The notes beneath the pieces were generated by a model. The model had not been told where the DNA came from and ran no database searches. It was given only the letters and a program-made list of their open reading frames with translations. Positions 54,260-63,090 of a DNA stretch of 64,000 bases are shown in pieces. The stretch comes from Bacteroidales bacterium (GTDB taxonomy: Bacteria > Bacteroidota > Bacteroidia > Bacteroidales > UBA3663): contig JAFZBE010000030.1 in assembly GCA_017561935.1 (NCBI GenBank), forward strand, positions 1 to 64,000. The letters are read 5' to 3'. Positions within the stretch are counted from its first letter, which is position 1, and the number at the start of each line of letters is the position of its first letter. Position numbers and translations under genes: made by a program.

Positions 54260-54288
54260 AAACGCGCGCGAGAGAAAAGGCCACTTAA

Positions 54289-55698
54289 ATGTTGAAGAAA
54301 TTATCGACCATACTGCTTCTTATGATGCTGATGACTGTTTCATCAGCAGATGTCAAGGATTATCCATATGTGATCATCCTTGAAGCTAACGCTCCAGAGC
54401 TCGAGGTGACCGATTCGATGTTTTATAAGATTTCACGCAATGTTGTTTTCCCCGTTAACCAATACATCATTGGCAAGAATTCCGAGATTAGAAAGGAACT
54501 GACAGAAGATATTCTTCCACGTTTCAACAATCTCAATTATCGTCTTGACATAATGAACATCCGAGGCGCTGCCTCCCCAGAAGGTCCCTACTCATGGAAC
54601 AAAATCCTGTCGGAGCGTCGTTTGAATTCACTGCTCAAGATTATCGATGACAACAGCAATTTCTCCATGTATGCTCCAGTCAAGACTTTTGAGGTTCCCG
54701 AGGACTATGTTTATTTGCTTCGAATGATGATGGAGAATAATGACCAAGACTACGACCGCGTGGCCGCCATTGTCAATAAGTATATCGACAGCGATGAAAT
54801 GGCCCTAAAGAAGGAATTGATGCTGCTTGATGGCAGACGCTTATGGCACCGCCTTCTCAGACAATATTTTCCGGCGATGCGTGCTGCTCGTGTAGTCTTG
54901 ATCTTCCGCAAGAATTTTGACTTGACTGCTGAAGAACTTAAGCCCGTTCATCCATTGGTCTTCGAAATGCCAGAGATAAAGGTGCCAGATCTATCTCCCA
55001 TCAGGCCACAGCACCAAAAAAATCCACGTCGTGAGCTGCTCGCCATCAAAACTAACCTTCTCTTCGACTTCGCCTACGTACCGGGTTATAACCGCTGGTG
55101 TCCGATTCCCAACGTCGCTATCGAGTATTATCCACTGCACGGACATTTCACCTATGGTGCCAGTTTCGATTTCCCTTGGTGGCAGCATTACTGGGATCAA
55201 AAATATTTCCAGATTCACAACTATCAGCTCGAGACTCGGTATTACTTCCGCAATGGTGATGTGCGCGAGCGAGGTTACGGCAATGGAGCAGCCTATCAAG
55301 GATGGTTTTTGCAAGCCTATGCTAACGGAGGCATCTACTGTCTTTGCTTTGATGCCGATCGCGGATGGATTGGCGAAGGTTTTGGTGGCGGTCTTGGTCT
55401 GGGGTATGTAATGCCGCTCAGCAAGAATGGCCACTGGCGTCTGGAGTTCGGCGCACAGTTCGGTTACTTCTGGACCAAATACGACCCGTTCCAGTATGAA
55501 TGCCCGGTTGACCCGACCGAACAAGACCATCTATACTACTACAAGTGGACACTCTCAGCCGACCTCTTCAAGGAGCGCCAATACCGTTGGAACTGGGTCG
55601 GTCCCACCCGCGTTGGTGTCACACTATCTTACGACCTACTCTACCGCAAGCGTTTTAAGAAAGGTATCGGTTTCAAAAACTGGGAATGGTCATATTAA
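54289..55698 (+). CDS. DUF3575-like outer-membrane protein of the fimbrial locus
   Basis: 469 residues. Signal peptide MLKKLSTILLLMMLMTVSSA. The N-terminal part (about 30-210) resembles an OmpA-like periplasmic domain (IRGAASPEGPYSWNKILSER RLNSLLKI). The C-terminal part (245-469) is beta-barrel-like and matches the DUF3575 pattern (LLAIKTNLLFDFAYVPGYNR, NVAIEYYPLHGHFTYG, GYVMPLSKNGHWRLEFGAQF). DUF3575 proteins are often encoded at the head of Mfa/Fim loci in Bacteroidota and are thought to be part of fimbrial biogenesis. The exact role is unknown. Confidence 0.75.
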   Translation: MLKKLSTILLLMMLMTVSSADVKDYPYVIILEANAPELEVTDSMFYKISRNVVFPVNQYIIGKNSEIRKELTEDILPRFNNLNYRLDIMNIRGAASPEGPYSWNKILSERRLNSLLKIIDDNSNFSMYAPVKTFEVPEDYVYLLRMMMENNDQDYDRVAAIVNKYIDSDEMALKKELMLLDGRRLWHRLLRQYFPAMRAARVVLIFRKNFDLTAEELKPVHPLVFEMPEIKVPDLSPIRPQHQKNPRRELLAIKTNLLFDFAYVPGYNRWCPIPNVAIEYYPLHGHFTYGASFDFPWWQHYWDQKYFQIHNYQLETRYYFRNGDVRERGYGNGAAYQGWFLQAYANGGIYCLCFDADRGWIGEGFGGGLGLGYVMPLSKNGHWRLEFGAQFGYFWTKYDPFQYECPVDPTEQDHLYYYKWTLSADLFKERQYRWNWVGPTRVGVTLSYDLLYRKRFKKGIGFKNWEWSY

Positions 55699-55718
55699 AA
55701 GACAGATAATAAACAAAA

Positions 55719-56954
55719 GTGAAAAAAATAAGCAGACATATAGCACTAGCTCATAAGGTAGCATGGCAGAAGTCATGCCGCAAAGGGTATGCTATACTCT
55801 CTTCTTCACTTTTCCTCGCCCTTGCATCGCCAATTCTGATTGGTTGTGTGCGCGAACCAGAATTGCACCTGCATGATGGTGGTGATATCGTCATCAAGAT
55901 GCCCATCGTGCACCTTGAACTGGATGTCTTCTGGGACTACGTGACAGAACTCGGCATTCCTTACGACTGGACCAAAGAGTGGTACTATGGTTGGGATGAT
56001 TACGACAAGGAACTCTTCGGAACCCTCGGCTATGAAGAACCGGATGCCTTCAACATCCGCCGTTACTATACTGGCATGACTCCCTTTGCTCCTCATACTC
56101 GAGCACTTTCGAACTATGTTAACGGTTATGTCCTTGAGACATCATTCGACTGGGGGTTTTGGGACATCCTCGCCTGGAATGATATCAAGACCATCGATGA
56201 CATCCAAAGTCTAGTTTTCGACGAAACCACAACCCTCGACTCCGTAACCGCATATACAAATATGACGATGAACTCCAGTCGCTATCATGCTCCAAAATAC
56301 ACCCGCTCGTTCTATCAGCCTGAAGGACTCTTCGCTGCATACGAACAAGGCATTGACATCAACCGAAACCTCAATGATTTCTACTATGATGAGGAGCGTG
56401 ACCTTTGGGTAAAGAACATCAATATGCTTCTGGAGCCTGTCACCTACATTTATCTGACGCAGGTGATTTTCCACAACAACAAGGGAAGAGTAGTTGCCGT
56501 CGAGGGTAACGCCAACCTTTCTGGTATGGCACGAAGCGTAGTCCTAAACTCCGGTATTGCAGGTAGTGATGCGATTGTCGTTGATTACAACGTCCGCTTC
56601 AAGAAGGATTGTAACATGAATGGTGAAAATGTTGATATTGCAGGCGGTCGCCTGATGTCGTTTGGCATGTGTAATATCAATGGTACTCGTTTCGCCGAAA
56701 GTCGAGGCGGCGTCACCCGCGCTGATGACGGCATAAAACACTACATGGACGTGACCATGCAGTTCAGCAATGGTATGGACTCCACCTTCGTTTTCGAGGT
56801 GACCGACCAAGTGCAGAAGCGATTCAAGGGAGGCGTCATCACCGTAGAGTTAGATATGGACACTGTTCCAATTCCAAAACGCAAGGGTGGATCAGGATTC
56901 GATGCTGTCGTTGTTGACTATGAAGATGGAGGCACCCATGAGTTCGACTTGTAG
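55719..56954 (+). CDS. DUF5119-like fimbrial-locus lipoprotein
   Basis: 411 residues starting at GTG 55719, which is the only start that includes the signal region. After a long charged start comes LSSSLFLALASPILIGC with the acylated Cys43. The sequence that follows (REPELHLHDGGDIVIKMPIV, VHLELDVFWDY) suits the DUF5119 family encoded next to fimbrillins. It resembles anchor or tip proteins of the FimB/Mfa2 kind in position, but not clearly in sequence. A TRADD motif near residue 330 is not in the usual cleavage position. Confidence 0.65.
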   Translation: MKKISRHIALAHKVAWQKSCRKGYAILSSSLFLALASPILIGCVREPELHLHDGGDIVIKMPIVHLELDVFWDYVTELGIPYDWTKEWYYGWDDYDKELFGTLGYEEPDAFNIRRYYTGMTPFAPHTRALSNYVNGYVLETSFDWGFWDILAWNDIKTIDDIQSLVFDETTTLDSVTAYTNMTMNSSRYHAPKYTRSFYQPEGLFAAYEQGIDINRNLNDFYYDEERDLWVKNINMLLEPVTYIYLTQVIFHNNKGRVVAVEGNANLSGMARSVVLNSGIAGSDAIVVDYNVRFKKDCNMNGENVDIAGGRLMSFGMCNINGTRFAESRGGVTRADDGIKHYMDVTMQFSNGMDSTFVFEVTDQVQKRFKGGVITVELDMDTVPIPKRKGGSGFDAVVVDYEDGGTHEFDL

Positions 56955-57012
56955 AGACAGACACGAAATAACAAGCAATGTAAGAGGAATCAAATAATTA
57001 ATACCCAAGAAA

Positions 57013-58920
57013 ATGAAAAAGTATCTATTGCTCTTAACAACCGCAGCAAGTGTAGCACTTGTGGGTTGTACCAGCGACAACTTCGTTGGAGAAACAACCG
57101 TTGAGAATCCAGAAGAGCAGGTTGCTATCGATTTCGGAAGCAACACGCAGGCCAAGACTCGTGCAGGTCATGCAGAGTCAGCAGAACTTCTGGGTGGCAA
57201 ATTCTACATCTTTGGTCAAAAGACCTCAAGTGGCACCACCAGCACTATCTTCGACAACTATCTCCTCGAGTACACCGAAGGCTCTGCTGGTACAACAGAG
57301 TCCAACACCGCTGACTGGGAGTATGTCGGAAAGACCTCTTTGAAGGGCGCCTATCAGGATATCAAGTACTGGGATTACAGCGCTTCAGAATACAATTTTG
57401 TTGCTGTTGCAGGTCTTGGCGCTAACGAAACCATCAAAAACACTGAAGAAGGTATGCGAATTGAAGTTACCGATGCAAATGCACTGACAAATATTTACGT
57501 CGCAGACCGTATCACAGCCACCCCAACAGCGCAGGCAGCAACGGCTACTACCCCAGCCACCGTTCCTTACAATCAGACCGTGACCTTCAAGTTCCGTCGG
57601 TTGGGAGCTCAGATGCGTATCGGTTTCTATGAGACCGTTCCCGGCTATGCCATCAAGGACCTAGTATTCTACTATATCGGGGCTCCTTCTGGCAGCAAGA
57701 CTGTCGGTGTCGGTGCAGCGTTCCCAACATCAGGCAAGTTTACGGTGACATACGACGATGCAACCAATGCAGCAGTCACTTCATTTGCCGGCGCTACCAA
57801 TAAGCTCGCTTACTCAAATACCTTCGGAGAACTTGACTACACATCCGTTTCTGCAGCCAAAGCGGGTCAGGCATCCAAATACATCGCAGCTGATGGTTCT
57901 GTCTCCGACACCGAAGTCAAGGCATTCATCGGTTCATCCGCCAGCGAGGCTACCTTCGGAAAAGGTTCTTACACCATCGATGGCACTTCGGGTGTCACTT
58001 CCGACTACAAGCCTATCCTTCCATACGAGCAGAACTCGCTGAAGATGCAGATGCGTGTTGACTATACCCTCGTAGCTCTCGATGGCAGTGGCGAGGAGAT
58101 TCATGTGCGCGACGCATACGTTAGCGTTCCTGTGGAATATCTAAAGTGGAAGCCAAATTATTCCTACACTTACATCTTCAAGATCAGCGACAGGAGCAAT
58201 GGCTATACAGGTGAAGGTGGTGGCGGCGAAGTCACAGTCGGTCCTGGACGTGACCCAGATCCCGAAAAAGGTGGCGATAACGATCCTACAGACGTAGATG
58301 GTGACGGTGAAATCGATCCACCTTATGTTCCGGATCCAAACTATCCAAATCCATATATCGATGACCCTGACTCTGATGATCCAAATGATGTTATTCCCAA
58401 CCCAGATGCTCCATTGGTACCGAACCCAGATTATCCGGATCAACCCGATGCTCCTAGCGGTGATCAAGGTGACCCATCCAACCCAGTACCGACACCAGAG
58501 GATCCAAACAACCCAGGTAATCCCGATCCAGAGAACCCTGCCGAGTTGTTCCCAATCACCTTCGATGCGCTTATAGTTGATGAGGTTGAAGAAGTACAGG
58601 AAATCATCACTGAGGTCACCACTCCTTCCATCACCACCTATTCGGCCACAAGTGATGTGACCACCAACGATGAGTACAAAGTCGGCGAGGAAATTATCAT
58701 CTCAGCTGAGGACGGCGTAACTCCAACAGCATGGGACTACATCCTCTCAGCAGAAGAGATTACCGAAGCCAAGGCTGCAAACAAATATGCAACCGCTACA
58801 TGGACGTCTCTCGGAACTGACAAAAAGGCAACACTGACACCGACAGAAGCCGGCTACTACGTAATCCGTCTGACCACAGCCAGCGCAACAGCTTACAAGG
58901 TTATCAAGGTAATCGACTAA
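57013..58920 (+). CDS. Fimbrillin-family lipoprotein with Asp/Pro-rich linker
   Basis: 635 residues, first of four fimbrillin-like paralogues. Lipobox VALVGC (Cys19) then TSDNFVG, shared with the next genes. The Arg50 in AKTRAGH is the expected site for an Arg-specific protease that trims fimbrillins before donor-strand polymerisation. Two beta-sandwich regions are likely (DWEYVGKT, DIKYWDYSASEYNFVAVAG; MRIGFYETVPGYAIKDLVFY). A long linker (about 400-515) is dominated by Asp, Pro and Asn (DPNYPNP, DPDSDDPND, EDPNNPGNPDPENP), followed by a small C-terminal module (TTPSITTYSATSDVTTNDEY). Codon third positions favour C, unlike the next two paralogues. Confidence 0.8.
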   Translation: MKKYLLLLTTAASVALVGCTSDNFVGETTVENPEEQVAIDFGSNTQAKTRAGHAESAELLGGKFYIFGQKTSSGTTSTIFDNYLLEYTEGSAGTTESNTADWEYVGKTSLKGAYQDIKYWDYSASEYNFVAVAGLGANETIKNTEEGMRIEVTDANALTNIYVADRITATPTAQAATATTPATVPYNQTVTFKFRRLGAQMRIGFYETVPGYAIKDLVFYYIGAPSGSKTVGVGAAFPTSGKFTVTYDDATNAAVTSFAGATNKLAYSNTFGELDYTSVSAAKAGQASKYIAADGSVSDTEVKAFIGSSASEATFGKGSYTIDGTSGVTSDYKPILPYEQNSLKMQMRVDYTLVALDGSGEEIHVRDAYVSVPVEYLKWKPNYSYTYIFKISDRSNGYTGEGGGGEVTVGPGRDPDPEKGGDNDPTDVDGDGEIDPPYVPDPNYPNPYIDDPDSDDPNDVIPNPDAPLVPNPDYPDQPDAPSGDQGDPSNPVPTPEDPNNPGNPDPENPAELFPITFDALIVDEVEEVQEIITEVTTPSITTYSATSDVTTNDEYKVGEEIIISAEDGVTPTAWDYILSAEEITEAKAANKYATATWTSLGTDKKATLTPTEAGYYVIRLTTASATAYKVIKVID

Positions 58921-58922
58921 AT

Positions 58923-58943
58923 CCCTCTCCCATGTGGAGAGGG
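58923..58943 (+). terminator. Stem-loop after the first fimbrillin gene
   Basis: CCCTCTCC-CATGT-GGAGAGGG forms a perfect 8-bp stem immediately after the stop. It has no T run, so it may be an attenuator or an mRNA stabiliser rather than a terminator. Confidence 0.55.
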
Positions 58944-58997
58944 CCACAGAGACAAGAATACAAAAAACTATTATAAACCAATTAAATCTATCTATTT

Positions 58998-60917
58998 ATG
59001 AAAAAGTATTATTCTTTCATTGCTCTAGCAGCTCTTGCTCTTGCTAGCTGCACAAGCGACGAATTCGTGGGTGGCAACGAAAACGTTACCACAGAATCCA
59101 ATGGAAAGGCTATCGGATTTGATTTTGGTGTGCCGAACTTGACACGTGGTTCTTTGAGCGGTGCAGATGCTGCAGAGGCTCTTAGTAATCAGTTCGTTGT
59201 GTTTGGAACAAAGCACAACGAGACAGAAGACGAAACTGCTGATAATGATGAAGTCGTTTTCACGAACTACTCGGTTGTATGGACCGACAATACTGCAGGA
59301 ACGACAGAATCCAATACGCACAATTGGGAATATGTAGGTGTTACTCCATATACTTCAGGAGTGTCTCCAGTAATAACTTCTAGCACTCAAACCATTAAGT
59401 ACTGGGATTACAGCGCTGCCCAAGGTTATACATTCTATGCCTTTGCTGGCAAAGATCTCCTCTCAAATAATTATATCGCCGTTGAAAAACTCACTGAAGG
59501 CACAACATTGTACGAAAAGGGTTATAAGATTACTGTTAATGACGTTGAAAATGCCAATTTGGATAAACTGTATTATTCAGACCGCACTCCTGTAGCAAAG
59601 ACAGAATATGGCAAGCCTGTTGTCCTCACCTTCCGCAATCTTGGTTCTCGTGTTCGTGTAGGTTTCTATGAAACCGTTCCTGGTTATTCCGTTAAGGTTG
59701 ACAAGTTCTACTATGATGACGATGCCGAGGCTCCTGTAACCACATTCATTGCAATGAATAAAGAGAACACCTCTAACTTTGCCTCTGCTCTTCAAAACGT
59801 TGGTCCAAAGGATGGTAATTCTCTGACCATTACTTATTATAATGGTACTGATGGCACCGAGAACCATGTTAAGGTTACTAATTCAGGAATGGATTATGCA
59901 TATAACTTGACTCTCGGCACAGGCATCATTTCTGCTGAGAAACTAGCGACAACATCTGCTACTCCTACTTGGGACAATGATGGCGACTATACGACAGTCT
60001 ATCCTTTCGAGCAAAACACCAACCCAATGCTCATCCGTGTTGACTATACGCTTACCTCCGAAGATGGCAGTGGTGAGACGATTGAAGTAAAGAATGCACG
60101 TGTGGTAGTTCCTACGAACTATGTACAGTGGAAGAGTAATTATGCTTATACCTATCTCTTCAAGATCTCCAACAACACCAACGGTACAACTGGTACAGTA
60201 CCTACCGATCCCGACGATCCAACAACTGGTGATCCAGAAGGTCTCTATCCAATCACTTTCGATGCTGTTGCAGTCACAGCAACTGACTACACTCAGGAGA
60301 CTATCACAACTGTTGCATCCAACAATGTGACGACTTATGCCGTAAATTCTGATGTAACAACGGTTGGCGAATACAAGGTCGGTGAAACTATCTACGTAGT
60401 TGATGAAAACACGACCACACACGAGCCTCTTACTGTTTCTGGCATTGCAGCCAACACTGCAGAAAATGCTATCGTTTACACTGCTACGACTGAAGGAGAT
60501 GCTATTTCAGAGGCTACTGTTCTGGCCAAATTGAATGGTGCTCCTAATGGTATCACTCTGACAGCTGCTAATCCTGCAGCTACAATTGTAACAGAAGCAA
60601 ACTCCATTCCTCAAGCTGATGGTTCGACATATACCCTTGCAGCAAGTAAGGCTGTTCAGTTCACCCCTGGCGCAGCTGGCACATACGTATATGTTTATAC
60701 GAACACTGCTTATGTGGCTAACGAATATGAAACTGCAGGAGAAGACACTTTCGATGCCACAGAAACCTATTACTTCAAGACTGATAATGATGTATATTAT
60801 GCAGCTTCTGGTCTGACAGCTGATAACTTCGCCAATTATAAAGCTAAACTCTATAAGGTGAAGACAGCAGGCACCGTCGGTGTATATGACATAAAGGTTA
60901 TCATCATCAAAGAATAA
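58998..60917 (+). CDS. Fimbrillin-family lipoprotein (second paralogue)
   Basis: 639 residues. Signal and lipobox to LALASC (Cys18), then TSDEFVGG. Arg50 (PNLTRGSLSG) is the likely processing site. It shares the first beta domain with its neighbours (TESNTHNWEYVGVT, TIKYWDYSAAQGYTFYAFAG, VRVGFYETVPGYSV), then a short Thr-rich linker and a C-terminal module (TTVASNNVTTYAVNSDVTTV). That module carries an extra insertion (DTFDATETYYFKTDNDVYYA). Third codon positions lean to T and A more than in the first paralogue. Confidence 0.8.
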   Translation: MKKYYSFIALAALALASCTSDEFVGGNENVTTESNGKAIGFDFGVPNLTRGSLSGADAAEALSNQFVVFGTKHNETEDETADNDEVVFTNYSVVWTDNTAGTTESNTHNWEYVGVTPYTSGVSPVITSSTQTIKYWDYSAAQGYTFYAFAGKDLLSNNYIAVEKLTEGTTLYEKGYKITVNDVENANLDKLYYSDRTPVAKTEYGKPVVLTFRNLGSRVRVGFYETVPGYSVKVDKFYYDDDAEAPVTTFIAMNKENTSNFASALQNVGPKDGNSLTITYYNGTDGTENHVKVTNSGMDYAYNLTLGTGIISAEKLATTSATPTWDNDGDYTTVYPFEQNTNPMLIRVDYTLTSEDGSGETIEVKNARVVVPTNYVQWKSNYAYTYLFKISNNTNGTTGTVPTDPDDPTTGDPEGLYPITFDAVAVTATDYTQETITTVASNNVTTYAVNSDVTTVGEYKVGETIYVVDENTTTHEPLTVSGIAANTAENAIVYTATTEGDAISEATVLAKLNGAPNGITLTAANPAATIVTEANSIPQADGSTYTLAASKAVQFTPGAAGTYVYVYTNTAYVANEYETAGEDTFDATETYYFKTDNDVYYAASGLTADNFANYKAKLYKVKTAGTVGVYDIKVIIIKE

Positions 60918-60928
60918 GTTAACCCAAA

Positions 60929-60990
60929 AGCCAGGTGGGGTTCGACTCCCCATCTGGTTACAAAATAATAAAAAAAGAGGACGGCTCCTC
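60929..60990 (+). terminator. Conserved hairpin element A between fimbrillins 2 and 3
   Basis: A 12-bp stem (60929-60940 with 60948-60959, two GU pairs) holds the loop TTCGACT. Then follows an A-rich gap and a small hairpin GAGG-ACGGCT-CCTC (60977-60990). It resembles element B after the next gene. No T run follows, so termination, if any, is partial. Confidence 0.6.
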
Positions 60991-61046
60991 GGAAACAGAA
61001 TCAAATTATTAACAATGAATATAAGTAACACGTAAATTTTTAGACT

Positions 61047-62966
61047 ATGAAAAAAAATGCTCTGTTCGCAATCGCTCTTATCTCATTAGCAGGTTGCACA
61101 AACGACGAGTTCGTAGGCAACCACGAACTCGGTGAGGCTAACGTTAATGCGCCTATCAGCTTCAATTTTGCTGTTCCCACTATCACGCGTGCAGACAACG
61201 AAGGCGCTGATGCTGCTGCAAAACTGAACAACCAATTCATCGTATATGGTGAAAAGAATGAAACCACAGCTTCTGCCCCCTCAGAGGGCAACCTTGTATT
61301 CCAAAACTATCAAGTGAACTATATTAGCAATACTGCCTACACCACCACCTCCAATACGATGAACTGGGAGTATGTTGGTTACACTCATTCTGAACAGTAT
61401 GTTACAAACATCTCAACAACCACAGATGATGTCCAGACCATCAAATACTGGGATTATGGTGCTTCGAACTATGTATTCACTGCTGTTTCTGCTAAGCCTG
61501 AAGACATTACCAACGGTCTCGTGAAAATTGCTAAGACCACTTCAGGTTCTACTGTTTATGACAAGGGTTATGTTGTGACCCTGGCGAAGGGCAGCGATAA
61601 TACTTATCCTAGCCTCGCCGACCTCTACTTCTCTGACCGTAATGTCATCGAAAAGTCCCAAGGAACTGATCGAACCGCAAAGGATACTTATGGCGGTAAT
61701 GCCACTATGAAGTTCCGCAACTCTCTTTCCCAGGTACGTGTTGGCATGTTCGAGACCGTTCCTGGTTATGACATCACGGCTATTACATTCAAGGTTACTG
61801 GCGACAACGATGCCAAGAATACTTCTGATGAGGATGCTTTCGGTGCCATCTGCCCTAACGTGACAGCTTCAAACTTTGAAGGAACTATCACTGTGACATA
61901 TTTTGACGATACAAATACTGATACCGAGAATCAACCGAAACTGACTATTACTCCAGGTTCTGGACTTTCGAACACCGACTTGATTCTTGGCACGAACATC
62001 AATGGTATCAGCACAACTGCTCCTCTGGCAACTACTTCTGCTGCTCCTACTTTTGATACTGATGGTGGCGCATTTACCGCTGTTCTGCCTCAGATTGCCA
62101 ACACATCGAACCTGAAATTGAAAGTGAATTACACGCTATATAACAGTGTCACAAAGGAGATCATTACTGTTGAAAATGCCACTGCAGAGATTCCTGCTAC
62201 TTATGTGGCATGGAAGCCTAATTACAAATACACCTATCTTTTCAAGATTTCTGACAACACCAATGGTTCAACAGGTACTGGCGATGACCCTGCTGGTCTC
62301 TATCCTATCACTTTCGATGCAGTTGAGGTTGTTGCTGAGGATGGTCAGGCTGAGTACATCACTACTGTTTCCGAGCCATCAATTACCACCTTCGGTGTGA
62401 AGGATGGCAAGTATGTATATGGCGGTAGTGAGTATACTGCTGGTTGCGATATTTATGCAACATTCGTGGAGGATGGAAGTGTCATCAAACCTACATCAAC
62501 AAATTACAAGGTTTACACTGTAACAACGACTGACGCTACCACCTACCCAATCACCGAAGCTTCTGTTGCCGAGTCTGTTGCACAAGGACCTTCGTCTATC
62601 ACGACTTCTATATACACTTTTGATGGTACTTCCTATACGGAAGTTACCGACCCAACAACCCTTACCACTGGCACAACCTATTATAAAGCCGATGCAAATA
62701 GTGTAGCTCCTGGAGGAGAAGGCTACATTCAGACTATAGCTGTTGCCGGTACAGACTTCACGATTGGTTCTGTAATAACATGTACTGCTTATACCACAAA
62801 CGTTGTAATTGTTGATGAAGTTCCTGGCGAAGATGGCGTTAACATCACTCAAGATGCCGTGAAGCTTGGGAGCATCGCTGCTGGAACCTATGCTATCGAA
62901 TACACAGCATCTGCCACTTGGACAGGCACTTACGACAAGGTTTACAAGGTTATCGTAGTTCAGTAA
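61047..62966 (+). CDS. Fimbrillin-family lipoprotein (third paralogue)
   Basis: 639 residues. Lipobox ISLAGC (Cys17) then TNDEFVGN. Arg48 (PTITRADNEGADAAAKLNNQ) is the likely processing site. Domain I repeats the paralogue pattern (TSNTMNWEYVGYTH, TIKYWDYGASNYVFTAVSAK, VRVGMFETVPGYDI). The C-terminal module (TTVSEPSITTFGVKDGKYVY) is enlarged by an insertion with YTEVTDPTTLTTGTTYYKAD. Codon use resembles the second paralogue. The three complete proteins could be alternative shaft subunits or stalk, adaptor and tip. Confidence 0.8.
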   Translation: MKKNALFAIALISLAGCTNDEFVGNHELGEANVNAPISFNFAVPTITRADNEGADAAAKLNNQFIVYGEKNETTASAPSEGNLVFQNYQVNYISNTAYTTTSNTMNWEYVGYTHSEQYVTNISTTTDDVQTIKYWDYGASNYVFTAVSAKPEDITNGLVKIAKTTSGSTVYDKGYVVTLAKGSDNTYPSLADLYFSDRNVIEKSQGTDRTAKDTYGGNATMKFRNSLSQVRVGMFETVPGYDITAITFKVTGDNDAKNTSDEDAFGAICPNVTASNFEGTITVTYFDDTNTDTENQPKLTITPGSGLSNTDLILGTNINGISTTAPLATTSAAPTFDTDGGAFTAVLPQIANTSNLKLKVNYTLYNSVTKEIITVENATAEIPATYVAWKPNYKYTYLFKISDNTNGSTGTGDDPAGLYPITFDAVEVVAEDGQAEYITTVSEPSITTFGVKDGKYVYGGSEYTAGCDIYATFVEDGSVIKPTSTNYKVYTVTTTDATTYPITEASVAESVAQGPSSITTSIYTFDGTSYTEVTDPTTLTTGTTYYKADANSVAPGGEGYIQTIAVAGTDFTIGSVITCTAYTTNVVIVDEVPGEDGVNITQDAVKLGSIAAGTYAIEYTASATWTGTYDKVYKVIVVQ

Positions 62967-62976
62967 TCCTTCCCTA

Positions 62977-63072
62977 CTCTCTAACGAGAGATACAAGCCA
63001 TGTGGGGTTCGACTCCCCACATGGCTACAACCCTTCAAATGAATTGTTCGCACAAAAGCGGGACGGTCTCGC
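62977..63072 (+). terminator. Conserved hairpin element B after fimbrillin 3
   Basis: Small stem CTCTC-TAAC-GAGAG (62977-62990), then a perfect 12-bp stem AGCCATGTGGGG / CCCCACATGGCT (62996-63007, 63015-63026) with loop TTCGACT, then a weak hairpin GCGGG-ACGGT-CTCGC (63058-63072). Loop sequence and layout match element A. Confidence 0.6.
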
Positions 63073-63090
63073 GTGCGCGTATTATAATTA

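Larger units (their letters stand above)
53888..54288 (+). other. Promoter and long leader of the fimbrial locus
   Basis: No gene is seen in these 401 bases. From left to right it has AT-rich sequence with TATCAC words (53918, 53935), an A/T hairpin (CCAAAAAA with TTTTTTGG, 54024-54042), the promoter at 54052-54083, a 16-base palindrome (54154-54169), a run of eight C residues (54252-54259) and ACGCGCGCG just after it. The leader from the expected transcription start near 54089 to the ATG is about 200 bases. Confidence 0.7.

Noticed and set aside
53888..54288. Invertible fimbrial promoter
   Set aside because: I looked for inverted repeats flanking the promoter. The only palindromes are short (7-8 base arms) and do not bracket it, and no recombinase gene is nearby.
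60929..60959. tRNA-like 3' end (stem with GTTCGACTCCC)
   Set aside because: The loop resembles a T-arm, but there is no D-arm, anticodon arm or acceptor pairing upstream. The same element recurs at 62996-63026 between fimbrillin genes.
62996..63026. Second tRNA-like fragment
   Set aside because: It is a simple 12-bp hairpin with a 7-base loop and no cloverleaf partner sequence.
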